Source: Kitasatospora sp. SUK 42
GTDB lineage: Bacteria; Actinomycetota; Actinomycetes; Streptomycetales; Streptomycetaceae
Direction: 5' to 3'
DNA: 41,178 nucleotides
Assembly: GCF_015776785.2 (NCBI RefSeq)
Contig: NZ_LFMD02000002.1
Location: 605,728 to 646,905, forward strand
Under the pieces are notes generated by a model. That model did no database searches and was not told where the DNA came from. It saw nothing but the letters and a program-made list of their open reading frames with translations. The position numbers and the translations under genes were made by a program. Positions 34,574 through 41,178 of the stretch are shown here, one piece after another (the stretch's first letter is position 1; every line of letters begins with the position of its first letter).

Positions 34574-35230
34574 TCAGACCGGCACCTCGACGAAGGTCCG
34601 GCCGGCCGGGACGGCCACCGCGGTACCGCCGGTCGCCTCGGCCAGCCAGGTGTGGAAGCCGGCCACCTCCGGCTCCGGCACGCCCACCTCGATCCGCACC
34701 CCGGCCGCCTCGTAGGCGAGGTCGCTCACCACGTACCCGGCCGCCCGCAGGTCGTTCTCCACCCGCCCGGCGCGCACGTGGTCCGCCGTCACCGCGAGCA
34801 GCGCGACCGGCCGCCGCTCCAGCAGCCCGACCTCGTCGATCGCCTCCGACACCGCGTTCCCGTACGCCCGCACCAGGCCGCCCGCACCGAGCTTGATCCC
34901 GCCGAAGTACCTGGTCACCACGGCGACCGTGTCGGTCAGGCCGCGTCGACGCAGCACCTCCAGCATCGGCACCCCGGCGGTGCCGCCGGGCTCGCCGTCG
35001 TCGCTGGAGCGCTCTCGGCGCTGCTCCTCGCCGACCACGAAGGCGGTGCAGTTGTGCCGGGCGTCCCAGTACTGCTTGCGGATGCCGGCGATGAAGGCCT
35101 GCGCCTCGTCCTCGTCGGCGACCCGGGCGAGGTGGCAGATGAAGCGGGACTTCTTGATCTCGGTCTCGTGGCTGCCGGCCCGCCGGATGGTGAGGTACGG
35201 CCTGGTGGTCGGCTCCGGCGTGGCGGACAT
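34574..35230 (-). CDS. YigZ/IMPACT family protein
   Basis: 218 aa from ATG 35230. The IMPACT family pattern is clear: ETEIKKSRFICHLARVADED, ARHNCTAFVVGEEQRRERSS, DDGEPGGTAGVPMLEVLRRR and VVTRYFGGIKLGAGGLVRAY, followed by the C-terminal DUF1949 ferredoxin-like domain. The proteins are widespread and bind nucleic acid or ribosomes in some reports; the exact cellular role in bacteria is not settled. The ribosome site (GGGAGAA) is about 11 bases upstream. The gap to the aldolase-like gene (35231-35371) contains imperfect GGCGGGTCAGCGGCC-type repeats but no gene. Confidence 0.95.
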   Translation of the reverse strand: MSATPEPTTRPYLTIRRAGSHETEIKKSRFICHLARVADEDEAQAFIAGIRKQYWDARHNCTAFVVGEEQRRERSSDDGEPGGTAGVPMLEVLRRRGLTDTVAVVTRYFGGIKLGAGGLVRAYGNAVSEAIDEVGLLERRPVALLAVTADHVRAGRVENDLRAAGYVVSDLAYEAAGVRIEVGVPEPEVAGFHTWLAEATGGTAVAVPAGRTFVEVPV

Positions 35231-35371
35231 GGCGCGGTGGTTCTCCCGGGAACGGCGACGGCTGGCGGTGCGCACCCCGGAGGTCCGGGGCGGCACCGCC
35301 AGCCTAGTTGGCCCGCGGACGGACGGTCGGCGGGCCGGTGGTCGGCGGCTGGAGAGTCAGCGGCCGGCGGG

Positions 35372-36661
35372 TCAGCGGCCGGCCAGGGCGTCCAGCCGGG
35401 CGCGGTCCAGGCCGGTCAGCGCGGTGACCTCGGCCGGGTCGACGGCGCCGCAGTCCAGGCCGCGCAGCAGGTAGCCGCTGAGCGCCCGGGCGGTGGCCGG
35501 CTCGTCCATGACGTCCCCGCCGGCCTTGGCGACGTACGCGGCCAGTCGGGCGGCCGCGGCCGCCAGGCCCTCGCGGTAGAAGGAGTACACCGCCGCGTAA
35601 CGGGTCGGCAGGTGCGCCGGGTGCATGTCCCAGCCCTGGTAGTAGGCGCGGGCCAGCGAACGGCGGACCAGGTCGTGGTGGAGCTTCCAAGCGGCGTGCA
35701 CCTGCTCGGTGGAGCCGGTCGGGATCACGTTGGTCGAGCCGTCGGAGAGCCGGACCCCGGTTCCGGCCGCGGCCACCTGCATGACCGCCTTCGCGTGGTC
35801 GGCGGCCGGGTGGTCCATGCTCTGGTGGGCCGCGCTGACGCCGCAGGAGGCGCTGTAGTCGAAGGTGCCGTAGTGGAGACCGGTGGCACGGCCCTCGGCG
35901 GCCTCGATCATCCGGGCGACGGTGGCCCGGCCGTCCGGGCCGAGGATGGCCTGGGTGGTCTCGATCTGGATCTCGAAGCCGATCCGGCCGGCCGGCAGCC
36001 CGGCACGGCGTTCGAAGTCCTCCAGCAGCCGGACCAGCGCGGTGACCTGCTCGGCATAGGTCACCTTGGGCAGGGTGAGGACCAGGCCCGCCGGCAGGCC
36101 GCCGTTCGCCAGCAGGGTGGCCAGGAACAGCTCCAGGGTGCGGATGCCGCGGGCGCGGACGGGCGCCTCCATGCACTTGATCCGAATGCCGACGTACGGC
36201 GGCGCGCCGCCCTCGGCCACCGCGGCGGCGACCAGTTCGGCGGCGCGCACGGCGTCCGCGTCCTCCTCGGTGTCCGGGCGGGGGCCGTAGCCGTCCTCGA
36301 AGTCGATCCGCAGGTCCTCGACGGGCTCGCGCCGCAGCTTGGCGCGGACCCGGGCGTGCACGTCGGCGAGCAGCGCGTCGTCCGCGACGCCGAGGGCGCG
36401 GGCCAGTTCGGCGGGGGTGCCGGCGTGGGTGTCGAAGGCCTCCAGGGCCTGGCGGCCCCACTCCCGTACGGTGTCGGCGCGGAAGGCGTCGGCCGGGACG
36501 TAGACGGTGTGCACCGGCTGCCTGGTGCCGGAGTCGCCCGGGTAACGGTGCGCCAGATCGGCGTCCACCGGGGCGAGCAGCGCCTCCACGGCAGCGCGGG
36601 CGGCGGCGGAGAAGGATGCCTCGCCCGTCGGCCCGGTTCCGTCGATCTCGACCTGCGACAT
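35372..36661 (-). CDS. HpcH/HpaI aldolase / citrate lyase beta-like protein (DUF6986-type)
   Basis: 429 aa from ATG 36661, with GGAGGAG 5 bases upstream; the GTG at 36667 overlaps that site. The fold resembles the phosphoenolpyruvate-type TIM barrel of HpcH/HpaI and CitE: DLRIDFEDGYGPRPDTEEDA, PYVGIRIKCMEA, LVLTLPKVTYAEQVTALVRL, IGFEIQIETTQAILGPDGRA and ATGLHYGTFDYSASCGVSAA match its barrel strands and Mg-binding Glu/Asp positions. The family acts on malyl/citryl-CoA-like or 2-oxo acids, but the substrate here is unknown. A perfect 15-bp palindrome lies 28 bases upstream. Confidence 0.85.
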   Translation of the reverse strand: MSQVEIDGTGPTGEASFSAAARAAVEALLAPVDADLAHRYPGDSGTRQPVHTVYVPADAFRADTVREWGRQALEAFDTHAGTPAELARALGVADDALLADVHARVRAKLRREPVEDLRIDFEDGYGPRPDTEEDADAVRAAELVAAAVAEGGAPPYVGIRIKCMEAPVRARGIRTLELFLATLLANGGLPAGLVLTLPKVTYAEQVTALVRLLEDFERRAGLPAGRIGFEIQIETTQAILGPDGRATVARMIEAAEGRATGLHYGTFDYSASCGVSAAHQSMDHPAADHAKAVMQVAAAGTGVRLSDGSTNVIPTGSTEQVHAAWKLHHDLVRRSLARAYYQGWDMHPAHLPTRYAAVYSFYREGLAAAAARLAAYVAKAGGDVMDEPATARALSGYLLRGLDCGAVDPAEVTALTGLDRARLDALAGR

Positions 36662-36689
36662 CCGCACTCCTCCACGCCGAACCAGTGCT

Positions 36690-36704
36690 TCAACAATTTG
36701 TTGA
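36690..36704. promoter_or_regulatory. 15-bp palindromic operator upstream of the aldolase-like gene
   Basis: TCAACAATTTGTTGA is a perfect inverted repeat (TCAACAA-T-TTGTTGA) and clearly AT-richer than the surroundings. It is 28 bases upstream of ATG 36661, where a repressor would block transcription. The regulator cannot be named; IclR, GntR and similar repressors bind sites of this type. Confidence 0.75.
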
Positions 36705-36826
36705 GGCGAAGGTAGCTCCGGTGGGGTCGGGCGTCAATGGCCGACCGGGCGGTGGGCGCAGGGGTGTTGGAGCGGGCGCGGCCCCTCCAGGCGCCAGTCC
36801 CGTCCCGGTCTCGGCCGCTCCGGGTC

Positions 36827-38383
36827 TCAGTCCCTCCCGGCGTCGGCGTAGCGCTCGTGCAGCAGCGGGTAGAGGTCGGCGACGTCCTTGGGGTGGACGG
36901 AGCCGTTCGAGCCGTTCCCGGTCATGCCGTACTCCGTGGTCAGCCACGCGGCGAGGCGCTGGGGATCGGGCTGGCGGCCGTCGTGGGAGTCCATGTAGGA
37001 GAGCAGGGCGTCGTAGACCAGGTCGAGGTCGAGGCGCGTCTGGACCGGGCGGGGTTCGGATCCCTCCGCTTGGGCGGGCTCCTCTACCGGAGCGGGCTCC
37101 TCGGGCCGGGTCGAGCGCTCGGCCTGGGGGTGCTGCGGCTCGACGATCGGCTGGGACTGGGCCTGGGACTGCTGGGCCTGCTGCGGGTGCTGGGCCTGCG
37201 GCCGGGGCGCCGGGGCGGGCTCCTCGGCGACCGTACGCGGGGGCTTGAACCACGGCGAGGCCTGGCCCGGGACCCGGCCGCCCGGGGCGGCGTCGGCCGG
37301 GTGACCGGTGGTGCGGACCGGACGCTCGGTCCAGACGTTCAGCTCCTCCTCGCGCGGCTGCGGAACGGCGTCCGTCGCCTCCTCCGGCTCCTGCGCCGCC
37401 CGCAGTCGGACGGCGGCCAGCTTGGCCAGCATCGGCGCGGCGACCTCGGCCGACATCGGTGCGGTGGTCGCGGGGGGCTGGGTTTCGGCCTGCTCCTGGG
37501 GCTGGGCCTGGGGCTCGGGCTGCGCGGGGGCCTGGGCCCGGGGCCGGAGCCGGGGCTGCTGGACCTGCTGCTGCGGCTGGACCTCGGCGGGCGGGGCCGG
37601 GGCGATGGCCACGGTGGCGTGCCCCTCCTGGAGTTTCAGTTCCTGGAGTTCCAGCTCCTTGGCCTTCTGCTCCGCCAAGGCCTCCTGGGCCTCGCGCTCG
37701 CGGGCCTCCTCGTCCAGCCGGTCGAGCAGCGCCGGGTCCAGCGGCACACCGTACTTGGCGAGCTTGAGCGGCAGCAGCGCCTGGATCGGCGCCGAGCGGC
37801 GCCAGCCGCGGCCGTACCGGAAGCGCAGCTGCGCCCGGTAGACCAGGCGGTTCTGCTCCAGCCGGACGACCTCGTCGTAGGAGCGGAGCTCCCAGAGCTT
37901 CATCCGCCGCCAGAGCCGGAAGGTCGGCACCGGGGAGAGCAGCCAGCGCATCACCCGGACCGACTCCATGTGGCGGTCCGCGGTGATCGCGGCGATCCGG
38001 CCGACCGCGTGCCGGGAGGCCTCGACCACCACGACGAAGAGCACCGGGATGACGGCGTGCATCCCCATCCCGAGCGGGTCGCCCCAGGAGGCGGCCGCGT
38101 TGAAGGCGATGGTGGCGACGGTCAGCAGCCAGGCGGTCTGACGCAGCATCGGGAAGGGGATCCGCAGCCAGGTCAGCACCAGGTCGAGGGCGAGGAGTAC
38201 GACGATGCCCGCGTCGACGCCGATCGGGAAGGCGTAGGAGAAGGCCCCGAAACCTTTCTCCAGGGCCAGCTCGCGCACCGCGTTGTACGAACCCGCGAAC
38301 CCGATGCCCGAGATGATGCAGGCACCGGCCGCGACCAGGCCGAGCAGGCCGCGGTGGGCCTTGGTGAGCGTTGGGCGTGCCAT
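36827..38383 (-). CDS. DUF2637 membrane protein with Gln/Pro-rich tail
   Basis: 518 aa from ATG 38383 (TTG 38395 is an alternative). Four N-terminal membrane segments (about 12-34, 54-74, 82-100 and 107-122) match DUF2637, a family related to Spd proteins that help plasmid spread between mycelial compartments in Streptomyces, and also found in chromosomal copies. A conserved juxtamembrane region (residues about 125-230, VGRIAAITADRHMESVRVMR) is followed by a long Gln/Pro/Ala/Glu-rich low-complexity region. A small C-terminal domain follows, with LDLDLVYDALLSYMDSHDGR and VADLYPLLHERYADAGRD, which may be a helical bundle. No plasmid genes are nearby. Confidence 0.88.
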   Translation of the reverse strand: MARPTLTKAHRGLLGLVAAGACIISGIGFAGSYNAVRELALEKGFGAFSYAFPIGVDAGIVVLLALDLVLTWLRIPFPMLRQTAWLLTVATIAFNAAASWGDPLGMGMHAVIPVLFVVVVEASRHAVGRIAAITADRHMESVRVMRWLLSPVPTFRLWRRMKLWELRSYDEVVRLEQNRLVYRAQLRFRYGRGWRRSAPIQALLPLKLAKYGVPLDPALLDRLDEEAREREAQEALAEQKAKELELQELKLQEGHATVAIAPAPPAEVQPQQQVQQPRLRPRAQAPAQPEPQAQPQEQAETQPPATTAPMSAEVAAPMLAKLAAVRLRAAQEPEEATDAVPQPREEELNVWTERPVRTTGHPADAAPGGRVPGQASPWFKPPRTVAEEPAPAPRPQAQHPQQAQQSQAQSQPIVEPQHPQAERSTRPEEPAPVEEPAQAEGSEPRPVQTRLDLDLVYDALLSYMDSHDGRQPDPQRLAAWLTTEYGMTGNGSNGSVHPKDVADLYPLLHERYADAGRD

Positions 38384-38577
38384 TACGTCTATCAACCCCT
38401 GGATGTCGGCTGCTGCCGTGCGCGCCTCGGCTGCCGGTCCCCGTCAGTCGGGCCGCCGGACGGTTGAGCAACCTCCGGACTCGGCCCACCGGAGTTTACT
38501 CGTACAGGTGTTTCAGCGTTTCCGCAGCCTGGAGTGTCACAGTGCGGGGCACCCCGTATTCCGGGGCCGGTCGGGCC

Positions 38578-38611
38578 GTCAGTGGCTCCGCTCCGTCAGT
38601 GGCTCCGCTCC
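38578..38611. repeat. 17-bp direct duplication at the response-regulator stop codon
   Basis: GTCAGTGGCTCCGCTCC occurs twice in tandem (38578-38594 and 38595-38611). The right copy contains the stop codon of the LuxR-type gene. Confidence 0.85.
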
Positions 38612-39261
38612 GCCGTGCCGTTGAGGTAGGCCAGCACGGCCAGCACCCGGCGGTTGGCGTCCTCGTCGGGGGCGAGTTCGAGCTTGCTGAAGATGTTGGC
38701 GATGTGCTTGGCCACCGCCCCGTCGCTCACCGAGAGGCGGGCGGCGATCGCCGAGTTGGAACACCCCTCGGCCATCAGCTCCAGCACCTCACGCTCGCGC
38801 GGGGAGAGCCCGAGCAGCGGGCCGGGCCGGCGCGAGGTGGTCTGCATCAGCTTGGCGATCACGTCCGGGTCCATCGCCGTCCCGCCCGCCGCCACCCGAC
38901 GGACCGCATCGATGAACTGCCCGGCGTTGAACACCCGGTCCTTCAGCAGATAGCCGATCCCGCCGGTGCCGTCGGCCAGCAACTCCCGCGCGTACAGCTG
39001 CTGGACGTGCTGGGACAGCACCAGCACCGGCAGGCCCCGGATCTCCCGGCGCGCCCTGAGCGCCGCCTGCAGCCCCTCGTCGGTGAGCGTCGGGGGCAGC
39101 CGGACGTCGACCACGGCGACGTCCGGCCGGTGGGTCAGCAGCGCCTCCAGCAACTCGGGGCCGGTCTCCACTGCTGCGGCGATGGTGAAACCGTGCGCCT
39201 CCAGCAGACGGATCAGGCCTTCGCGAAGGAGGTAGAGGTCCTCGGCGAGGACAACTCGCAC
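38596..39261 (-). CDS. NarL/LuxR family response regulator
   Basis: 221 aa from GTG 39261, with GGAG 5 bases upstream. The receiver domain (about 1-118) has Asp8 in VVLAEDLYLLREGL, the phospho-acceptor Asp52 in VAVVDVRLPP, and Lys107 in YLLKDRV. The LuxR helix-turn-helix is LSPREREVLELMAEGCSNSA, IAARLSVSDGAVAKHIANIF. It acts as a DNA-binding partner of the upstream kinase. The two genes overlap by 49 bases, so they are co-transcribed and probably coupled. Confidence 0.96.
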   Translation of the reverse strand: MRVVLAEDLYLLREGLIRLLEAHGFTIAAAVETGPELLEALLTHRPDVAVVDVRLPPTLTDEGLQAALRARREIRGLPVLVLSQHVQQLYARELLADGTGGIGYLLKDRVFNAGQFIDAVRRVAAGGTAMDPDVIAKLMQTTSRRPGPLLGLSPREREVLELMAEGCSNSAIAARLSVSDGAVAKHIANIFSKLELAPDEDANRRVLAVLAYLNGTAERSH

Positions 39262-40622
39262 GGCAACTCCAAGGTGATGGTGGTGGGACCGCCCGACGTG
39301 CTGTCGATGGCGAGGACACCGTCGAAGGTACCCAATCGGCGCTCGATCCCGCGCAGGCCCGTCCCCCGCGACGGATCCGCCACACCCACGCCGTCGTCCG
39401 TCACCGTGACCCTCAGGACGCCGGCCCGGTACAGGATGTCCACCCACACCTGGTCCGCCCCCGAGTGCTTGGCCGCGTTGGCCAGCAGCTCGCTGATGCT
39501 GAAGTAGGCTGCCGCCTCCACCGGGGCCGGCAGCCGGTCCGGCAGGCTCACGAACACCTCGGTCGGCAGTGCGCCGTCCAGCGCCAACGCCCGGACGGCG
39601 TCACCCAGTCCGCGCTCGGCGAGCACCGGCGGGTGAATGCCACGGACCAGGTCCCGCAGCTCCTGGAGGGCCCGGGCCGAGGACTGCCGCGCCTCCGAGA
39701 GGAGCTCCCGCGCGGCCGCCTGGTCGGTGTCCATCAGGTGCTCGATGGTGCCCAGCGTCATCCCGATCGCGACCAGCCGGGCCTGAGCGCCGTCGTGCAG
39801 ATCGCGCTCGATCCGCCGCAGTTCGGCCGCCTGGTTGCCCACCGCGTCCGCCCGGGTCTCGGTCAACTCGGCCACCCGCTTGGTCAGCTGGGCATGCGTC
39901 GCCTTGCCGTCCTGGTCCAGCACCCTGCGGGCGGCCTCCGCGTACCCGCGCACCAAGTGCGGGGCCAGGAGTATCCCGACGAGGACCATGCCCACCCCGA
40001 ACACCAGGCTCAGCGCGATGGACGTCATCCGCGGACTCATCGGCCCGAACCCGTCCACCGGCACCGGGCCGGACAGGGCGAACGCCGCGCCCAGCACCAG
40101 CAGCAGGCCCACCGCACCGCCCAGGGCCGCGACGAGAAGGGGGTTCACGAGCAGCCAGAGGATCTCGGCACGGGTGGTGCGGTCCCGCAGACCCCAGTGG
40201 ACCAGTTGCGCGTACTTCGCGACCGTCTGCGAGCGGTGGTACGAGTAGCCCGTCCACCAGTGCCCGCGGTCGTCCAACTCCAGACTCGGCAGCGGGTCGT
40301 AGACCGCCGGCAGACGGATGCCGTACCACTGCTGCAGGAGCCGACGCGTACGGTCCGCCGTACGACGGACGCAGGCGGCGGCCACCACGGATCCCACGGC
40401 CACCGCAGCCACGAGGGCCAGCAGGGCCGCCGGGTAGTAGTACCGCAGCAGCCTGGCCGTCACCACCCCCGCGAAGACGGCCGCACCGACCGGCAACACG
40501 AAACCCGGCACGGCAGCCAGCACCACCTGAGCCAGCCTGGCCAGCCCCTGGCCGCCGGCCTGGAAGGCCGCCTGGGTCTGCGCACGCACGGACGTGCCGC
40601 TCGTACGAGTCTCTGTGGTCAC
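39213..40622 (-). CDS. Sensor histidine kinase of the NarL/DesK type
   Basis: 469 aa from GTG 40622 with GGGAG 5-6 bases upstream. Four membrane segments are seen (about 30-60, 65-85, 155-185 and 200-222) with a soluble loop between the second and third (LLQQWYGIRLPAVYDPLPSL; HWWTGYSYHRSQTV). The dimerisation/phospho-acceptor domain is ERDLHDGAQARLVAIGMTLG with His276. The ATPase domain has ISELLANAAKHSGADQVW (N box), VTVTDDGVGVADPSRGTGL and GIERRLGTFDGVLAI. The sensor part resembles the streptomycete DUF/PF13796-like sensor; the signal is unknown. It phosphorylates the response regulator encoded by the overlapping downstream gene. Confidence 0.95.
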   Translation of the reverse strand: MTTETRTSGTSVRAQTQAAFQAGGQGLARLAQVVLAAVPGFVLPVGAAVFAGVVTARLLRYYYPAALLALVAAVAVGSVVAAACVRRTADRTRRLLQQWYGIRLPAVYDPLPSLELDDRGHWWTGYSYHRSQTVAKYAQLVHWGLRDRTTRAEILWLLVNPLLVAALGGAVGLLLVLGAAFALSGPVPVDGFGPMSPRMTSIALSLVFGVGMVLVGILLAPHLVRGYAEAARRVLDQDGKATHAQLTKRVAELTETRADAVGNQAAELRRIERDLHDGAQARLVAIGMTLGTIEHLMDTDQAAARELLSEARQSSARALQELRDLVRGIHPPVLAERGLGDAVRALALDGALPTEVFVSLPDRLPAPVEAAAYFSISELLANAAKHSGADQVWVDILYRAGVLRVTVTDDGVGVADPSRGTGLRGIERRLGTFDGVLAIDSTSGGPTTITLELPCELSSPRTSTSFAKA

Positions 40623-40696
40623 GCAAGCTCCCGATGCCGGTACCGATCGTCCTTCATCAGTGTTCACGAACGACCCGCTCCGGACACTGGCCATGG

Positions 40697-40714
40697 CACC
40701 CCAATTCCGGGGTG
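40697..40714. promoter_or_regulatory. Dyad in the promoter region of the kinase gene
   Basis: CACCCC (40697-40702) and GGGGTG (40709-40714) flank AATTCC. It lies 75 bases upstream of GTG 40622, in a 158-base gap that ends at the rRNA terminator. It could be an operator, for example for the neighbouring response regulator (inference). Confidence 0.35.
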
Positions 40715-40780
40715 GACCTAGGACCACCTGGCGGTGGCAGGAGCAACACCCGATCATTCGGATGGTCCGGAAATGCGAAA

Positions 40781-40810
40781 AGCCCCCATCCGGTTTCCCG
40801 GATGAGGGCT
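40781..40810 (-). terminator. rRNA operon terminator
   Basis: 13-bp stem with one C-A mismatch (arms 40781-40793 and 40798-40810). On the rRNA strand the loop is GAAA (GNRA) and it is followed by TTTTCGC. It lies 13 bases past the 5S end. Confidence 0.92.
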
Positions 40811-40823
40811 CTTCTGAAGAATT

Positions 40824-40942
40824 GTTCGGCGGCGTCCTACTCTCCCACAGGGTCCCCCCTGCAGTACCATCGGCGCTGTGAGGCTTAGCTTCCGGGTTCG
40901 GAATGTAACCGGGCGTTTCCCTCACGCTATGACCACCGAAAC
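40824..40942 (-). rRNA. rrf: 5S ribosomal RNA
   Basis: On the minus strand the sequence starts GTTTCGGTGGTCATAGCGTG and ends with ACGCCGCCGAAC, which pairs with the 5' end. It contains the conserved segments CCCGGTTACATTCCGAACCC and GGGAGAGTAGGACG, as in other streptomycete 5S rRNAs. The exact ends are uncertain by a few bases. It is the last gene of a 16S-23S-5S operon read from the right. Confidence 0.97.
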
Positions 40943-41023
40943 ACTATGAAACTGTCAACCGCACCAACCACAATCGGTTGGGGTCGTTGTTTCAGAACAA
41001 CACAGTGGACGCGAGCAACTGAG
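40943..41023 (-). other. 23S-5S spacer
   Basis: About 80 bases without a tRNA gene. It contains a CCAACC...GGTTGG dyad around 40961-40980, which probably belongs to the rRNA processing stems. Confidence 0.6.
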
Positions 41024-41178
41024 GACAAGCCCTCGGCCTATTAGTACCGGTCAACTCCACCCCTCACAGGGCTTCCATATCCGGCCTATCAACCCAGTCG
41101 TCTACTGGGAGCCTTACCCTCTCAAGGAGGTGGGAGTGCTCATCTCGAAGCAGGCTTCCCGCTTAGATGCTTTCAGCG
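41024..41178 (-). rRNA. rrl: 23S ribosomal RNA, 3' end only
   Basis: The minus strand contains AGCGGGAAGCCTGCTTCGAG, followed by GGAGTTGACCGGTACTAATA and GGCCGAGGGCTTGTCC, the highly conserved 3' end of 23S rRNA. The gene continues past the right edge. Only the last 155 or so bases are present; the exact 3' end is estimated. Confidence 0.96.

Noticed and set aside
40943..41023. tRNA gene in the rRNA spacer
   Set aside because: The spacer is about 80 bases and shows no cloverleaf or T-loop GTTCRA sequence.

Overview
The window is high-GC actinobacterial chromosome, most likely Streptomyces or a close relative such as Kitasatospora. This rests on very high third-position GC, frequent GTG and TTG starts, and several gene blocks with known actinobacterial order. 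These are rimP-nusA-ylxR-infB followed by ylxP-rbfA-nrnA-truB, and dxr-rip-ispG-GNAT, the same order as around Rv2870c-Rv2867c in Mycobacterium tuberculosis. The sequence ends in an rRNA operon. I see no insertion sequence, prophage, CRISPR array, tRNA or biosynthetic gene cluster.

Layout. 1-9054 (all minus strand): the 5' part of a trypsin-fold protein, then the transcription/translation block read right to left: rimP, nusA, ylxR, infB, terminator, ylxP (DUF503), rbfA, nrnA, truB, terminator. infB is split between two frames near 6540, and a 4 x 11-bp repeat in its leader forms a chain of tiny ATGA-linked ORFs. 9348-11391 (plus): a Tat-type lipoprotein with a ferritin-like DUF4439 domain and an APH-like kinase. 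11418-17094 (minus): a GNAT enzyme, a DUF4081-GNAT enzyme, ispG, a site-2 protease and dxr; ispG and dxr belong to the MEP isoprenoid pathway. 17164-17832: an NAD(P)-binding protein. 17894-24961: a likely GABA catabolism region with an aldehyde dehydrogenase, a PucR regulator and gabT, interrupted by a membrane-anchored TraG/VirD4-like ATPase. 25229-29848: PAP2 phosphatase, DUF2218 protein, MarR regulator, EamA transporter, LysR regulator and a ZIP metal transporter preceded by a coupled 24-aa ORF. 30160-33810: two large genes on one strand, a poorly recognised protein and an Mrr-like nuclease-fold protein; this is the best candidate here for an undescribed system. 34072-38383: cupin, YigZ/IMPACT, an aldolase/citrate-lyase-like protein with a palindromic operator, and a DUF2637 membrane protein. 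38596-40622: an overlapping sensor kinase/response regulator pair. 40781-41178: rRNA terminator, 5S rRNA and the 3' end of 23S rRNA, all minus strand.

Most of the window is core chromosome. The unusual signals are leader and start-codon arrangements (infB, the ZIP gene, dxr, eamA), substituted catalytic positions in three enzyme-fold proteins (trypsin-like, APH-like, Mrr-like), and the 30-34 kb gene pair. All homology calls are from reading motifs; no database search was run.
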